Below are positions 17,573 through 26,564 of a DNA stretch of 64,000 nucleotides, one piece after another (position 1 is the stretch's first letter; the number at the start of each line of letters is the position of its first letter). The stretch spans positions 124,001-188,000 of the forward strand of contig JAFKFH010000011.1 of NCBI GenBank assembly GCA_017307375.1. The letters run 5' to 3'. A program made the position numbers and the translations under genes. Source of the stretch: Alphaproteobacteria bacterium (GTDB lineage: Bacteria; Pseudomonadota; Alphaproteobacteria; Ferrovibrionales; Ferrovibrionaceae). The notes beneath the pieces were generated by a model. The model did no database searches. It worked only from the letters and a program-made list of their open reading frames with translations, and had not been told where the DNA came from.

Positions 17573-18292
17573 ATGCATCGTTTTGCCAATCCGACCCGTT
17601 TCCTGCGCCTCGTCGATCGCGTCGAACCCTGGGCCTGGGGTATCGCGATCGTCGCCATTACCCTGGGCATCGGCTGGGGCCTCGTGATCGCCCCCCAGGA
17701 TTACCAGCAGGGCGATACCGTCCGGATCATGTACGTCCATGTGCCGTCGGCCTGGATGGCATTGGCGATCTACAGCGGCATGGCGATCGCCTCGGCCGTC
17801 GGGCTGATCTGGCGCCATGCGGTGGCCGACCTGGCCGCGAAAGCTTCGGCCCCGATCGGCGCGGGGTTCACGCTGGTCAACCTGGTGACCGGCTCGCTCT
17901 GGGGCAAGCCGATGTGGGGCACCTGGTGGGCGTGGGACGCCCGGCTGACCTCGATGCTGATCCTGTTCTTCCTCTATCTCGGCTATATCGCGCTGTGGCA
18001 GGCGATCGAGGACGAAGCCAAGGCGGCGCGCGCCGCTGCGATCCTGGCGCTGGTCGGGGTCGTCAACGTGCCGATCATCAAGTTCTCGGTCGACTGGTGG
18101 AACACGCTGCATCAGCCGGCCTCGGTCGTGACGATGGAAGGCCCCAAGATCCATCCCGACCTGCTTTGGCCGCTGCTGCTGATGGGCGTGGGCTTCATGG
18201 CGCTCTATCTCGGCCTGCTGGCCATGCGCATCCGCGCCGAACTGCTCGAGCGCCGGGTACGGCTGCGCCGGCTGGCCGAGCGCGGCGACTGA
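17573..18292 (+). CDS. ccmC: Heme transporter/handling protein CcmC
   Basis: Inner-membrane protein that loads heme on CcmE, 239 residues with six helices. The tryptophan-rich periplasmic heme-handling motif is WGKPMWGTWWAWDARLTS, with a conserved histidine before it (YVHVPSAWMA) and another after it (WWNTLHQPASV). I use the ATG at 17573; a GTG at 17561 overlapping the ccmB stop is possible and would add four residues. Unlike the usual order, the next reading frame is not ccmD but a GGDEF gene. Confidence 0.96.
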   Translation: MHRFANPTRFLRLVDRVEPWAWGIAIVAITLGIGWGLVIAPQDYQQGDTVRIMYVHVPSAWMALAIYSGMAIASAVGLIWRHAVADLAAKASAPIGAGFTLVNLVTGSLWGKPMWGTWWAWDARLTSMLILFFLYLGYIALWQAIEDEAKAARAAAILALVGVVNVPIIKFSVDWWNTLHQPASVVTMEGPKIHPDLLWPLLLMGVGFMALYLGLLAMRIRAELLERRVRLRRLAERGD

Positions 18293-18353
18293 CCTGGATC
18301 CGCTGGAGGCATCGCTCGGTGCGGGCCTGATCGCGGCCGTCGCGGCCGCCGCC

Positions 18354-19325
18354 TTGCTGACCTTCCGGCTACGCCGGGCGACGCGGCGGGCGACGATGCT
18401 GGAACGGCGTTTGACCTGGTATTCCCAGGCCCTGGCCTTCTCCGGCATCGGCACCTGGGACTGGGATGCGGCAAGCGATCGCTGGACCTGGTCGGAGGAT
18501 GTCTTTCGGATTCGCGGCTTCGATCCCGCCCGCGACGTTCCGGGCGGCGGGATGTTCTATGCCCGCGTGCATCCCGAAGACCGCGACCGCCTGCTGGCGG
18601 CGGAAAAGGCCTGCATGGCCAATATCGCGCCGCTGGCGGTCGAATACCGCTTCATCCTGCCCGGCGGACAGCAACGCTGGATGCGCGAGATGGGCAACGT
18701 CACCCTCGACGACCAGGGCCAGGTGACCGGCATGCAGGGCGTGGTGATGGACATCACCGAGGAGCGCCAGGCCAAGGACCGCATCGCCCACCGCTCGCAT
18801 CACGATGATCTCACCGGCCTGCCGAACCGGGCCTATCTGATGGCGATGCTGGACAAGGCGGTGGCCGAGGCCGACCGGACGGGGCGGCATTTCGCCCTGG
18901 CCTTCGTCGACCTCAACGGCTTCAAGCCGGTCAACGACCGGCACGGCCACCGCTTCGGCGATCTGGTGCTGCAGCGCCTGGCCAAGCGGCTCGACCGCGC
19001 GATGCGACCGGAAGATTTCGTCGGGCGCCTGGGCGGTGACGAATTCGTCGTCATCATGCCGCGCACCCCGGGTACGCCCCACGACATGGCCGCCATCGTC
19101 CGCAATGTCGCCGAACAGGTCTTCACGCCGATGTCGATCGAAGGGGTGGAAGTCGCGGTCGGCGCCGCAATCGGCCTGGCCCTCTACCCGGACGCGGCGG
19201 CGACGCCGGCCGGTCTGATCGAGGCCGCCGACCTGGCAATGTACCGTGCCAAAGCCGCCGGCGGCACGGTTGCGCTCCATCTCTTCCAGGCGGACGATGG
19301 TCGCGCGGCCACGGCCCCGCCATGA
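18354..19325 (+). CDS. PAS-GGDEF diguanylate cyclase inside the ccm cluster
   Basis: Predicted c-di-GMP synthase. A PAS fold of the PAS_3 type (ALAFSGIGTWDWDAASDRWT to GVVMDITEERQAK, about residues 26-142) precedes a GGDEF domain with substrate-site RLGGDEFVV; an RxxD inhibitory site is not obvious. The start is uncertain. The TTG at 18354 is the first ATG/GTG/TTG codon in frame, but the open frame extends upstream and encodes a clear membrane helix (LGAGLIAAVAAAALLTF) that this start cuts through; a GGAGG lies at 18304-18308. An ATG at 18396 would start after the helix. The gene splits ccmC from ccmD. Same strand and tight spacing suggest co-transcription with ccmABC. Confidence 0.88.
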   Translation: MLTFRLRRATRRATMLERRLTWYSQALAFSGIGTWDWDAASDRWTWSEDVFRIRGFDPARDVPGGGMFYARVHPEDRDRLLAAEKACMANIAPLAVEYRFILPGGQQRWMREMGNVTLDDQGQVTGMQGVVMDITEERQAKDRIAHRSHHDDLTGLPNRAYLMAMLDKAVAEADRTGRHFALAFVDLNGFKPVNDRHGHRFGDLVLQRLAKRLDRAMRPEDFVGRLGGDEFVVIMPRTPGTPHDMAAIVRNVAEQVFTPMSIEGVEVAVGAAIGLALYPDAAATPAGLIEAADLAMYRAKAAGGTVALHLFQADDGRAATAPP

Positions 19326-19414
19326 GGACGCAAGTCGATCTCGAATCGGCGAATACAATCTAATGTCATCGCGCAGACTTGACCGGGTGCGACAAACTGC
19401 GGCCCTGCGCGGCC

Positions 19415-19443
19415 TTGGCCTGGGCGACCGGCGGCCCTATAGT
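19415..19443 (+). promoter_or_regulatory. Predicted sigma-70 promoter of ccmDEFGHI
   Basis: TTGGCC (19415-19420), a 17-base spacer and TATAGT (19438-19443), a good match to the vegetative consensus (4/6 and 5/6). Transcription would start near 19450, about 20 bases before the ccmD GTG. It lies in the 144-base gap between the GGDEF gene and ccmD and would free the second half of the ccm cluster from readthrough across the inserted gene. Confidence 0.5.
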
Positions 19444-19469
19444 CCGGCGCGGTTAGCCAGCGACTGCGA

Positions 19470-19649
19470 GTGACCCCATTGTTTGCCTTCGATTCATTTT
19501 CCGCCTTCCTGGCGATGGGCGGTTACGGTGGATATGTCTGGGGCGCCTATGGCGTCACGGCGGCCGTCATCGTCTGGCTGATCGTGGCCAGCCGACGGAT
19601 GCTCGCCCGCGCCCGCGCCGCCGAGGCCGCGCTGAAAGCGGAACGATGA
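19470..19649 (+). CDS. ccmD: Heme exporter protein CcmD
   Basis: Very small membrane protein (59 residues) of the CcmABCD complex, needed for release of heme-loaded CcmE. It shows the typical plan: a short aromatic periplasmic start ([16 protein letters not shown]), one helix ([15 protein letters not shown]) and a charged, alanine-rich cytoplasmic tail. The start may be GTG at 19470 or TTG at 19479 (GAGTGA upstream of the latter). Its TGA overlaps the ccmE ATG. Easy to miss because of its size and non-ATG start. Confidence 0.88.
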   Translation: MTPLFAFDSFSAFLAMGGYGGYVWGAYGVTAAVIVWLIVASRRMLARARAAEAALKAER

Positions 19650-20098
19650 CCCGCAAGCGCCGGCGTCTTTATCTGGTCGTGGCCCTGGTGGCGGTGCTGG
19701 GCATCGCCACGGCGCTGGTGCTGACCGCCTTTCAGGACAGCCTCGTCTATTTCTATTCGCCGTCCGACATCGCGGCCAAGCACCCGGGCGTCGATCGCCG
19801 CTTCCGGCTCGGCGGGCTGGTCAAGCCGGGATCGGTCGAAAAGGACGGCGGCACGACCGCCTTTGTCGTGACCGACCTGAAGAACGAGGTGCCGGTGCGC
19901 TTCACCGGTCTCCTCCCCGATCTGTTCCGCGAGGGTCAGGGGGTGGTCACGCAAGGCCGCTTCGACGCCAGGGGGCAGTTCATCGCCCAGGATGTGCTGG
20001 CCAAGCACGACGAGAAATACATGCCGCCGGAAGTCGCCGACGCCCTGAAGAAATCGGGCGAATGGCGACCCGAAGCTGCCGGAAAGACGGGCGGATGA
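19646..20098 (+). CDS. ccmE: Cytochrome c maturation heme chaperone CcmE
   Basis: Periplasmic, membrane-anchored heme chaperone of 150 residues. One N-terminal helix ([20 protein letters not shown]) is followed by the beta-barrel domain. The heme-attaching His121 is in [14 protein letters not shown], with Tyr125 as expected for the H-type motif HxxxY. The tail is flexible. Start ATG overlaps the ccmD stop and its stop overlaps the ccmF start. Confidence 0.97.
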   Translation: MTRKRRRLYLVVALVAVLGIATALVLTAFQDSLVYFYSPSDIAAKHPGVDRRFRLGGLVKPGSVEKDGGTTAFVVTDLKNEVPVRFTGLLPDLFREGQGVVTQGRFDARGQFIAQDVLAKHDEKYMPPEVADALKKSGEWRPEAAGKTGG

Positions 20099-22080
20099 TT
20101 GCTGAAATCGGTCACTATGCCCTGGTCCTGGCGCTGGGTATCGCGCTGGTCCAGGCGGTCCTGCCGCTGATCGGCGCCTGGCGCGGGATCGATCCGTGGG
20201 TCAAGCTTGCGGCGCCCGCCTCGATCGGGCAGGCGGTCATGCTGGCGATCGCCTTCGCCGCGCTGACCCACGCCTATGTCGTCTCCGATTTCTCGGTCTA
20301 CAACGTCTTCCAGAATTCGCATTCGACCAAGCCGCTGCTCTACAAGCTCTCCGGCGTCTGGGGCAACCACGAGGGCTCGATGCTGCTGTGGGTGCTGATC
20401 CTGGCGCTGTTCGGCGCGGCGGTCGCGGTGTTCGGCGGCAACCTGCCCGACCGGCTGAAGGCCCGCGTCCTGGCCATCCAGGGGCTGATCGGGATCGGCT
20501 TCCTCCTGTTCATCCTGCTGACCTCGAACCCGTTCGCCCGCATCGCGCCGGTGCCGGCCGACGGCCGGGGGCTGAACCCGATCCTGCAGGATCCGGGCCT
20601 CGCCGCGCATCCGCCGTTCCTCTATCTCGGCTATGTCGGCTTCTCGGTCGCCTTCTCGTTTGCCGTCGCGGCGCTGATCGAAGGCCGCGTCGACGCGGCC
20701 TGGGCCCGCTGGGTGCGGCCGTGGGCGCTGGCGGCCTGGTGCTGCCTCACCGTCGGCATCGCCCTCGGGTCTTATTGGGCCTATTACGAACTGGGCTGGG
20801 GCGGCTGGTGGTTCTGGGATCCGGTCGAGAACGCCTCGTTCATGCCCTGGCTGGCCGGGACGGCGCTGATCCATTCGGCGATCGTCGTCGAGAAGCGCGA
20901 CGCGCTCAAGAGCTGGACGATCCTGCTTGCCATCCTCGCCTTCTCGCTCAGCCTGCTCGGCACCTTCCTGGTACGCTCGGGCGTGCTGACCTCGGTCCAC
21001 GCCTTCGCGACCGATCCGGCCCGCGGCGTCTTCATCCTCGCCTTCCTGATCGTCGTGATCGGCGGCAGTCTGGCGCTCTACGCCTTGCGCGCCCCGACCC
21101 TGAAGGCCGGCGGGCTGTTCGCCCCGATCAGCCGCGAAGGGGCGCTCGTCCTGAACAACCTGCTGCTCGCCACGGCGACGGCCACCGTGCTGCTCGGCAC
21201 GCTCTATCCGCTGCTGCTCGATGCCCTGACCGGCGAGAAGGTCACGGTCGGCGGGCCGTTCTTCAACGCGACCTTCCTGCCGCTGATGACGCCGCTGGTC
21301 ATGGCCATGGTCGTCGGACCGCTGCTCGCCTGGAAACGGGGCGATCTGGCCGGCGCGCTCGGCCGGCTGAAATTCGTCGCGATGCTGGCGGCCCTCGTTG
21401 CCATCGTCGTCTACTGGCGCGCCGGCGGCGCGGTCTGGCCGGCGCTGGGCATCGCCCTGTCGGTGTGGCTCATCGTGGCGGCACCGGCCGAACTGTACGA
21501 GCGGGCCGGCTTCGGCCGTGTCGCCTTCGCGGTCGCCTTTCGCCGCCTGCGCGGCCTGCCCCGCGCCACCTGGGGGGCCGCCATCGCCCATCTCGGTGTC
21601 GGCCTCACCGTCCTCGGCATTGTCGGCTCGACCGCCTGGACGGTCGAAAGCCAGCAGGTGATGAAGCCGGGGGACGTCGTCACCGTCGGGCCGGTCCGGT
21701 ATCGCTTCGACGGCGTCGAGGAAGCGGTCGGGCCCAACTATGCCGCCCGGCGCGGCAAGTTCATGGTCACCGACCTTGCCGGCAACGAGATCGGCCTGAT
21801 GCAGCCCGAGGCGCGGCGCTTCTTCGCCCCGCCGATGGAAACCACCGAGGCGGCGATCCGGCCATCGGCCGCCGGCGACCTCTATGCCGTGCTGGGCGAG
21901 GCGGACGGGCGCGGCGGCTATCTCACGCGGCTCTACTCGAAGCCGCTGATCATCTGGATCTGGGCCGGCGCCCTGGTGATGGCGATGGGCGGGGTCATGT
22001 CGCTGAGCGACCGGCGTCATCGTGTCGGCGCGCCGACCCGCGCCCGGACCGCCGCCGGCGCGGCCGAGGTCAAGGCATGA
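20095..22080 (+). CDS. ccmF: Cytochrome c heme lyase subunit CcmF
   Basis: Large integral-membrane heme lyase subunit (661 residues, about 15 helices) that transfers heme from CcmE to apocytochrome c. The WWD heme-handling motif is [19 protein letters not shown]. Four conserved histidines are expected; [17 protein letters not shown] and [10 protein letters not shown] carry two of them. The start at 20095 gives [15 protein letters not shown] and overlaps the ccmE stop (ATGA). Confidence 0.97.
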   Translation: MIAEIGHYALVLALGIALVQAVLPLIGAWRGIDPWVKLAAPASIGQAVMLAIAFAALTHAYVVSDFSVYNVFQNSHSTKPLLYKLSGVWGNHEGSMLLWVLILALFGAAVAVFGGNLPDRLKARVLAIQGLIGIGFLLFILLTSNPFARIAPVPADGRGLNPILQDPGLAAHPPFLYLGYVGFSVAFSFAVAALIEGRVDAAWARWVRPWALAAWCCLTVGIALGSYWAYYELGWGGWWFWDPVENASFMPWLAGTALIHSAIVVEKRDALKSWTILLAILAFSLSLLGTFLVRSGVLTSVHAFATDPARGVFILAFLIVVIGGSLALYALRAPTLKAGGLFAPISREGALVLNNLLLATATATVLLGTLYPLLLDALTGEKVTVGGPFFNATFLPLMTPLVMAMVVGPLLAWKRGDLAGALGRLKFVAMLAALVAIVVYWRAGGAVWPALGIALSVWLIVAAPAELYERAGFGRVAFAVAFRRLRGLPRATWGAAIAHLGVGLTVLGIVGSTAWTVESQQVMKPGDVVTVGPVRYRFDGVEEAVGPNYAARRGKFMVTDLAGNEIGLMQPEARRFFAPPMETTEAAIRPSAAGDLYAVLGEADGRGGYLTRLYSKPLIIWIWAGALVMAMGGVMSLSDRRHRVGAPTRARTAAGAAEVKA

Positions 22081-22634
22081 CCACCGAACCGGCGCCGAAG
22101 CCCGAGAAACTGATCCGCTGGTCCTTCATCCTGCCGGTCGCTACCTTCGCCGCGCTCGCCGCCGCCCTCGGCGTCGGGCTGACGCTGAACCCGCGCGAAA
22201 TCCCCTCGGCGCTGATCCAGAAGCCGGTGCCGCAATTCGCCCTGCCGCCGCTCGGCGGCGAAGGCGAGGGCCTCAGGACCACCGACCTCGCCAGCGGCAA
22301 GCCGCAGATCATCAACGTCTTCGCCTCCTGGTGCGTGCCATGCCGGGTCGAGCATCCGATGCTGATGGACCTGGCCAGGCGCGGCGTCGTGCTGAACGGC
22401 ATCAACTACAAGGACGACGCAGGTGCCGCGGCCACCTGGCTCAGGCAGGACGGCAACCCGTTCACCCGTATCGGTGCCGACAAGCAGGGCCGCGTCGCGA
22501 TCGATTTCGGCGTCTATGGCGTGCCAGAAACCTTCGTGATCACCGGCGACGGCCGCATCGCCTACAAGCATGTCGGTCCGCTGACCGAAGATGCGATCAA
22601 GGAAAAGATCCTGCCGCTGCTGGGGCTGCCGTGA
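22077..22634 (+). CDS. ccmG: Thiol:disulfide interchange protein CcmG/DsbE
   Basis: Membrane-anchored periplasmic thioredoxin-like reductant of the CcmH/apocytochrome pair, 185 residues. Helix at about 16-38, then the thioredoxin fold with the active site WCVPC in NVFASWCVPCRVEHP and the cis-proline region GVYGVPETFVI. Overlaps ccmF at its start (ATGA) and ccmH at its end (GTGA). Confidence 0.96.
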   Translation: MTTEPAPKPEKLIRWSFILPVATFAALAAALGVGLTLNPREIPSALIQKPVPQFALPPLGGEGEGLRTTDLASGKPQIINVFASWCVPCRVEHPMLMDLARRGVVLNGINYKDDAGAAATWLRQDGNPFTRIGADKQGRVAIDFGVYGVPETFVITGDGRIAYKHVGPLTEDAIKEKILPLLGLP

Positions 22635-23107
22635 TCGTGTTTTGCCGCCTGCTGCTTGCCGCGCTGCTGCTGGCCGGACCGGCCATGGCGGCCGAGAGCA
22701 TCGATACGCCGCTGGCCGACCCGGCCGCCGAGGCGCGGGCACGCGACATATCGCGGACGCTGCGCTGCCTGGTCTGCCAAAACCAGTCGATCGAGGATTC
22801 GAACGCGCCGCTGGCCCAGGACCTGCGCCAGATCGTGCGCGAACGGGTGCAGGCCGGCGACGACGACGAGGCGGTGCGCCGTTTCCTGGTCGCCCGTTAC
22901 GGCGACTGGGTCCTGCTGAAACCGCCATTCAAGGGCGCGACACTGCTGCTGTGGATCGGACCGGTGCTGATCCTGCTGGCGGGCGGCGCAACGGTCGCCC
23001 TGCTCTATCGCCGGCAGCGCCGCCAGGCCGGTGCGCCGTCCCCCCTCAGCGCCGAGGAGGCCGCGCGGCTCGCCGCCCTGACCGGCCGGGACAATACCCA
23101 CCCATGA
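22631..23107 (+). CDS. ccmH: Cytochrome c maturation protein CcmH (CycL type)
   Basis: Short CcmH of 158 residues that keeps apocytochrome CXXCH thiols reduced. Signal peptide (CRLLLAALLLAGPAMAAE), then the redox motif LRCLVCQNQSIEDSNAPLA with RCxxC, the DWVLLKPPF segment, one helix (TLLLWIGPVLILLAGGATVA) and a short basic tail. Start is GTG, overlapping the ccmG stop. Its partner CcmI is a separate gene directly after it. Confidence 0.95.
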   Translation: MIVFCRLLLAALLLAGPAMAAESIDTPLADPAAEARARDISRTLRCLVCQNQSIEDSNAPLAQDLRQIVRERVQAGDDDEAVRRFLVARYGDWVLLKPPFKGATLLLWIGPVLILLAGGATVALLYRRQRRQAGAPSPLSAEEAARLAALTGRDNTHP

Positions 23108-24357
23108 TCTGGTTTGCGTTCTCTGCCCTGACCCTCGCCGCGCTGGCCTTCCTGCTGATCCCGCTGAGCCGGACTCGCGATACGGCGCGTGACCGGGCCG
23201 AAGCCGATCTCGGCGTCTATCGCGCCCAGCTCGCCGAACTGGAGGCCGAGGTGGCGCGCGGCCTGCTCGCCCCGGCCGAGGCCGAAGCCGCGCGGCTGGA
23301 GATCCAGCGCCGCCTGCTGAAGGCGGATGCCGCCGGCGCCGAACGACAAGCCGGCGGTTCGCCCCGTCTGGCCCTGGCCACGATCATCGTCATTGCCGTT
23401 GTCGTCCCGCTGTTCGCGACCCTGCTCTACCTCCGGCTCGGCAATCCGTCGATGCCGGGCCAGCCCCTCGACCAGGTAGCGCGCGACCGTGCCGCGGCGG
23501 CCGAACAGCAGCTGGCCCAGGTCACCAACATCGTCGACCGCCTGCGCCAGCGTCTGATCGAACAGCCCGGCGACCTGCGCGGCTGGCTGCTCCTCGGCCG
23601 CACGCTGATGGCCTTGCAGCGTTATCCCGAGGCGGTAACCGCCTACGAGGCGGCGGCGAGGCTGGATGCGCAGGACGCTACGGCGCAGACCGGCTATGGC
23701 GAGGCACTCACGATGACCGCCGAAGGCAGCGTGACCCCGGCCGCCGCCGGTGCCTTCGCCCGTGCGGTCGCGATTGACCCCAAGGCGCCGACCGCCCGCT
23801 ACTACCTGGGGCTGGCAAAGTTTCAGAACGGCGATGCCGCGGGCGCCTATGACGACTGGCTGGCGCTGGCCAGGGAGGCCCCGGCCGATGCCGGTTACCT
23901 CGCCATGCTGAAGGAGCGCCTGGCCGTGGTCGGGCGCACGATCGGGCGCGATCCCGGCGCGGCGCTCGCGCAGGCGGCGCCCGGACCATCGTCCGAGCAG
24001 ATGCAGGCCGCTGCCGGGATGACCGAGCAGGATCGCGCGGCGATGATCCGCAGCATGGTCGACAATCTCGCAGCAAAACTCGCCGCCCAGCCCGACGACT
24101 TCGACGGCTGGATGCGGCTGGCGCGCGCCCGCACCGTGCTGCGCGAACTGCCCGAGACTCGGGCGGCGCTGGATCAGGCGCTGCGCCTGCGCCCGGCCGA
24201 TCCCGACGCGCTGTTCCTGGCCGGCCAGGCCGCGGCGGCCGGCGGCGACAAGCCCTCGGCCCTCGATCACTGGAAACGCCTGCTGGCGCTGCTGCCGGCG
24301 GGGTCGGACGATGCCCGGGCGGTCGAGGCCGCGATCGCCCGCCTCGAAAAAAGCTGA
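23104..24357 (+). CDS. ccmI: Cytochrome c maturation TPR protein CcmI
   Basis: A 417-residue apocytochrome chaperone. Two membrane helices (residues 2-19 and about 84-105) flank a charged, leucine-zipper-like cytoplasmic loop (YRAQLAELEAEVARGLLAP). The periplasmic part has TPR repeats (LRGWLLLGRTLMALQRYPEA, TARYYLGLAKFQNGDAAGAY, DGWMRLARARTVL) that bind the C-terminus of apocytochrome c. Overlaps ccmH at its start. Last gene of the ccm cluster. Confidence 0.94.
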   Translation: MIWFAFSALTLAALAFLLIPLSRTRDTARDRAEADLGVYRAQLAELEAEVARGLLAPAEAEAARLEIQRRLLKADAAGAERQAGGSPRLALATIIVIAVVVPLFATLLYLRLGNPSMPGQPLDQVARDRAAAAEQQLAQVTNIVDRLRQRLIEQPGDLRGWLLLGRTLMALQRYPEAVTAYEAAARLDAQDATAQTGYGEALTMTAEGSVTPAAAGAFARAVAIDPKAPTARYYLGLAKFQNGDAAGAYDDWLALAREAPADAGYLAMLKERLAVVGRTIGRDPGAALAQAAPGPSSEQMQAAAGMTEQDRAAMIRSMVDNLAAKLAAQPDDFDGWMRLARARTVLRELPETRAALDQALRLRPADPDALFLAGQAAAAGGDKPSALDHWKRLLALLPAGSDDARAVEAAIARLEKS

Positions 24358-24366
24358 CCGGCAAAG

Positions 24367-24382
24367 AAATCCGTCGGGATTT
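24367..24382 (+). terminator. Weak hairpin after ccmI
   Basis: AAATCC and GGATTT with a GTCG loop, followed by two more bases of the T tract, ten bases after the ccmI stop. The stem is short and A/T-rich, so it is only a candidate end of the ccm transcript. Confidence 0.25.
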
Positions 24383-24420
24383 TACCCTCCGTTAAGCGAC
24401 ACCCGGCTAAACCTTGAGCC

Positions 24421-24681
24421 ATGCAAGTCACGCCGTCCAACAACCTGCTGAATGCGCTGTCCGGCCTGCAGACCAACCGGCGCCCGACCCCGGCGGCAGC
24501 CGGCGCGGCCAGCTTCCAGGCCGCCGTGCAGCAGACCCAGGCAGCCACCGCGACGACCGGCCGGACCATCGAGCCGGCAGCGACCCGTCAGGCCGCGCCG
24601 GCGGCCGCCCAGACGGCGCCGCAATCGACGGGGCTGCGGCGTTCCCCGTTCCTCGGCCAGAATCTCGACATCACCGTCTGA
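24421..24681 (+). CDS. Small Ala/Gln/Thr-rich hypothetical protein
   Basis: An 86-residue open frame starting MQVTPSNNLLNALSGLQ and ending LRRSPFLGQNLDITV. The middle is low-complexity (Ala, Thr, Gln, Pro) and probably disordered. No signal peptide or membrane segment. I do not recognise the family; small proteins with a similar short conserved end occur in alphaproteobacteria, but I cannot name one with certainty. There is no strong ribosome site. It stands between ccmI and the ABC importer on the same strand. Confidence 0.55.
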   Translation: MQVTPSNNLLNALSGLQTNRRPTPAAAGAASFQAAVQQTQAATATTGRTIEPAATRQAAPAAAQTAPQSTGLRRSPFLGQNLDITV

Positions 24682-24691
24682 CCCGGGCTGA

Positions 24692-24720
24692 TTGACCGGC
24701 CGCGCCGCCGTCGATACGGT
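24692..24720 (+). promoter_or_regulatory. Possible promoter of the ABC importer operon
   Basis: TTGACC (5/6 to the -35 consensus), a 17-base spacer and TACGGT (3/6 to the -10), about 37 bases before the start of the binding-protein gene. The -10 is weak, so this is a low-confidence call. Confidence 0.3.
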
Positions 24721-24756
24721 GCGGCGTCTCGCGCGTCAGTCCCGGGGGAGGAAACC

Positions 24757-25779
24757 ATGAACAAGCCCATCGCCGCGCTGGCCGCGGCCATCATCGCGTT
24801 TTCGGCAGGCCTGGCCCAGGCGGCCGACAAGGTGTCGATCTCGGCATTGCGCTTCGTCTCGTCGTCGCCGGTATTCATCGCCAAGGAACGCGGCTACTTC
24901 GCCGCCGAGAACATCGACCTCGACATCAAGTTCTTCAACGCCGCCCAGCCGGTCACGCTCGCCGTCGCCTCGGGCGATGCCGATTTCGGGATCACCGGCC
25001 TCACCGGCGCCTTCTACAACCTTGCCGCATCGGGCGTGATGAAGATCGTCGCCTCGCAGAGCCGCGAGGAACCGGGCTACAAGTTTTCCGCCTATGTCGC
25101 CTCAACCAAGGCGTTCGAGGGCGGCTTGAAGAAGCCGGCCGACTTCAAGGGCCGCACCATCGGCAACACCACCGCCGGTTCGACCTTCCACTACATGCTG
25201 GGCCGGCTGGCCGAGAAGCACGGCTTCAAGCTCGACGACATGTCGCTGAGGGCCCTGCAGACCATTCCGAACATGACCGCGGCGCTCAAGGGCGCGCAGG
25301 TCGACGGCATCATCATCACGTCGAACAACGCGCTGCAGCTCGAGGCCGAGGGCGCCGGCAAGATCGTCGGCTGGGTGTCGGACGAGACGCCCTGGCAGCT
25401 CGGCGCGCTGTTCGCCCGGACCAGGCTGATCGAGGAAAACCGCCCGCTGGTCGAGCGCTTCATTCGCGCCTACCTGAAGGGGGCGCAGGATTACGCCGCC
25501 GCCTATCTGCAGCGCGATGCCCAGGGCAATCGCGTCTTCGGCGAAGCCGCCGAGAAGCTGCAGCCGGTGATGGAAGCCTATGTCGACCCGAAGCCCAGCT
25601 TCGAGACCGTCAAGGCCTCGGCCAACTATATCGACCCGGAAGGCCGTCTGATGGTCGACGACATCTACAACCAGGTCGCTTGGTACAAGGCCGAGGGCCT
25701 GATCAAGCCCGACGTCAATGCCAAGGCGATGCTCGACCTGTCGTTCGTCAAGGGCCACACCGGCGTGCCGGCGAACTGA
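24757..25779 (+). CDS. ABC transporter substrate-binding protein, NMT1/THI5-like
   Basis: Periplasmic binding protein of a NitT/TauT-type importer, 340 residues. Signal peptide to about residue 22 (AAAIIAFSAGLAQA|AD). The NMT1-like fold is shown by SSPVFIAKERGYFAAENIDLD, AVASGDADFGITG and the GRTIGNTTAGSTFHYML loop. A strong GGGGGAGG ribosome site precedes the ATG. It is the first gene of a binding protein-ATPase-permease operon. Substrates of this class include sulfonates, nitrate, pyrimidine precursors and aromatic acids; none can be chosen from sequence alone. Confidence 0.92.
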   Translation: MNKPIAALAAAIIAFSAGLAQAADKVSISALRFVSSSPVFIAKERGYFAAENIDLDIKFFNAAQPVTLAVASGDADFGITGLTGAFYNLAASGVMKIVASQSREEPGYKFSAYVASTKAFEGGLKKPADFKGRTIGNTTAGSTFHYMLGRLAEKHGFKLDDMSLRALQTIPNMTAALKGAQVDGIIITSNNALQLEAEGAGKIVGWVSDETPWQLGALFARTRLIEENRPLVERFIRAYLKGAQDYAAAYLQRDAQGNRVFGEAAEKLQPVMEAYVDPKPSFETVKASANYIDPEGRLMVDDIYNQVAWYKAEGLIKPDVNAKAMLDLSFVKGHTGVPAN

Positions 25780-25784
25780 GACCG

Positions 25785-26564
25785 ATGCGGCTGATCGTCG
25801 ATCACGTCACCCACCACTATGGTGACATGCTGGCGGTGGAGGACATCGTCCTCGGCGTGGCCGAGGGCGAGACGCTCGCGCTGATCGGCCCGTCCGGCTG
25901 CGGCAAGTCGACCTTGCTGCAGATCATGGGTGGGCTGATCAGCCCGACCGGCGGATCGGTGGCGACGGTCGGGACAACACCGCCCGGCTGCCTCAACCTG
26001 TCGGCCTACGTTTTCCAGGATTTTGCGTTGCTGCCCTGGCGCAGCGTGCGCGGCAATGTCGAACTGGTGCTGGAACAGCACGGGTTGAGCCGGCCCGAGC
26101 GCCGGGCCCGCGCCGACGAAGTGCTGGCACTGTGCAGCCTGTCGGACTTCGCCGATGCGTTTCCCAAGCAATTGTCGGGCGGCATGCGCCAGCGCGTCGG
26201 CATCAGCCGGGCACTGGCCGTCAACCCGGCGATCCTGTTCCTCGACGAGCCGATGTCGGCGCTGGACGCCCAGACCGTCGATCTGCTGATCGAGGATCTG
26301 CTGGCGATCTGGCAACGCCGCCGCACCACCGCCGTCTACGTCACCCACAACCTGACCGAAGCGCTGCGCGTGGCCGACCGCGTCGCGGTGCTGTCGCGCC
26401 GGCCGGGGCGGCTGAAGGCGCTGGTGACGGTCGACGTGCCGCGGGGCGAACGCGGCACACCGGCCGCCGGGCCCCGTCTTGCCGCCTTGCGCGAGGAACT
26501 GTGGCAACTGATCCGCGACGAAGCCCGCGCGGCCGACCGGGAGGTCGACGATGCTGCCGCCTGA
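25785..26564 (+). CDS. ABC transporter ATP-binding protein (NitT/TauT type)
   Basis: Cytoplasmic ATPase of the importer, 259 residues. Walker A GPSGCGKST, the Q-loop in VFQDFALLPW, signature LSGGMRQRVGISRAL, Walker B ILFLDEPMSALD and the H-loop VTHNL are all intact. I use the ATG at 25785, five bases after the binding-protein stop; an open frame starting further upstream overlaps that gene and is not needed. Its end overlaps the permease start by 14 bases. Confidence 0.95.
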   Translation: MRLIVDHVTHHYGDMLAVEDIVLGVAEGETLALIGPSGCGKSTLLQIMGGLISPTGGSVATVGTTPPGCLNLSAYVFQDFALLPWRSVRGNVELVLEQHGLSRPERRARADEVLALCSLSDFADAFPKQLSGGMRQRVGISRALAVNPAILFLDEPMSALDAQTVDLLIEDLLAIWQRRRTTAVYVTHNLTEALRVADRVAVLSRRPGRLKALVTVDVPRGERGTPAAGPRLAALREELWQLIRDEARAADREVDDAAA

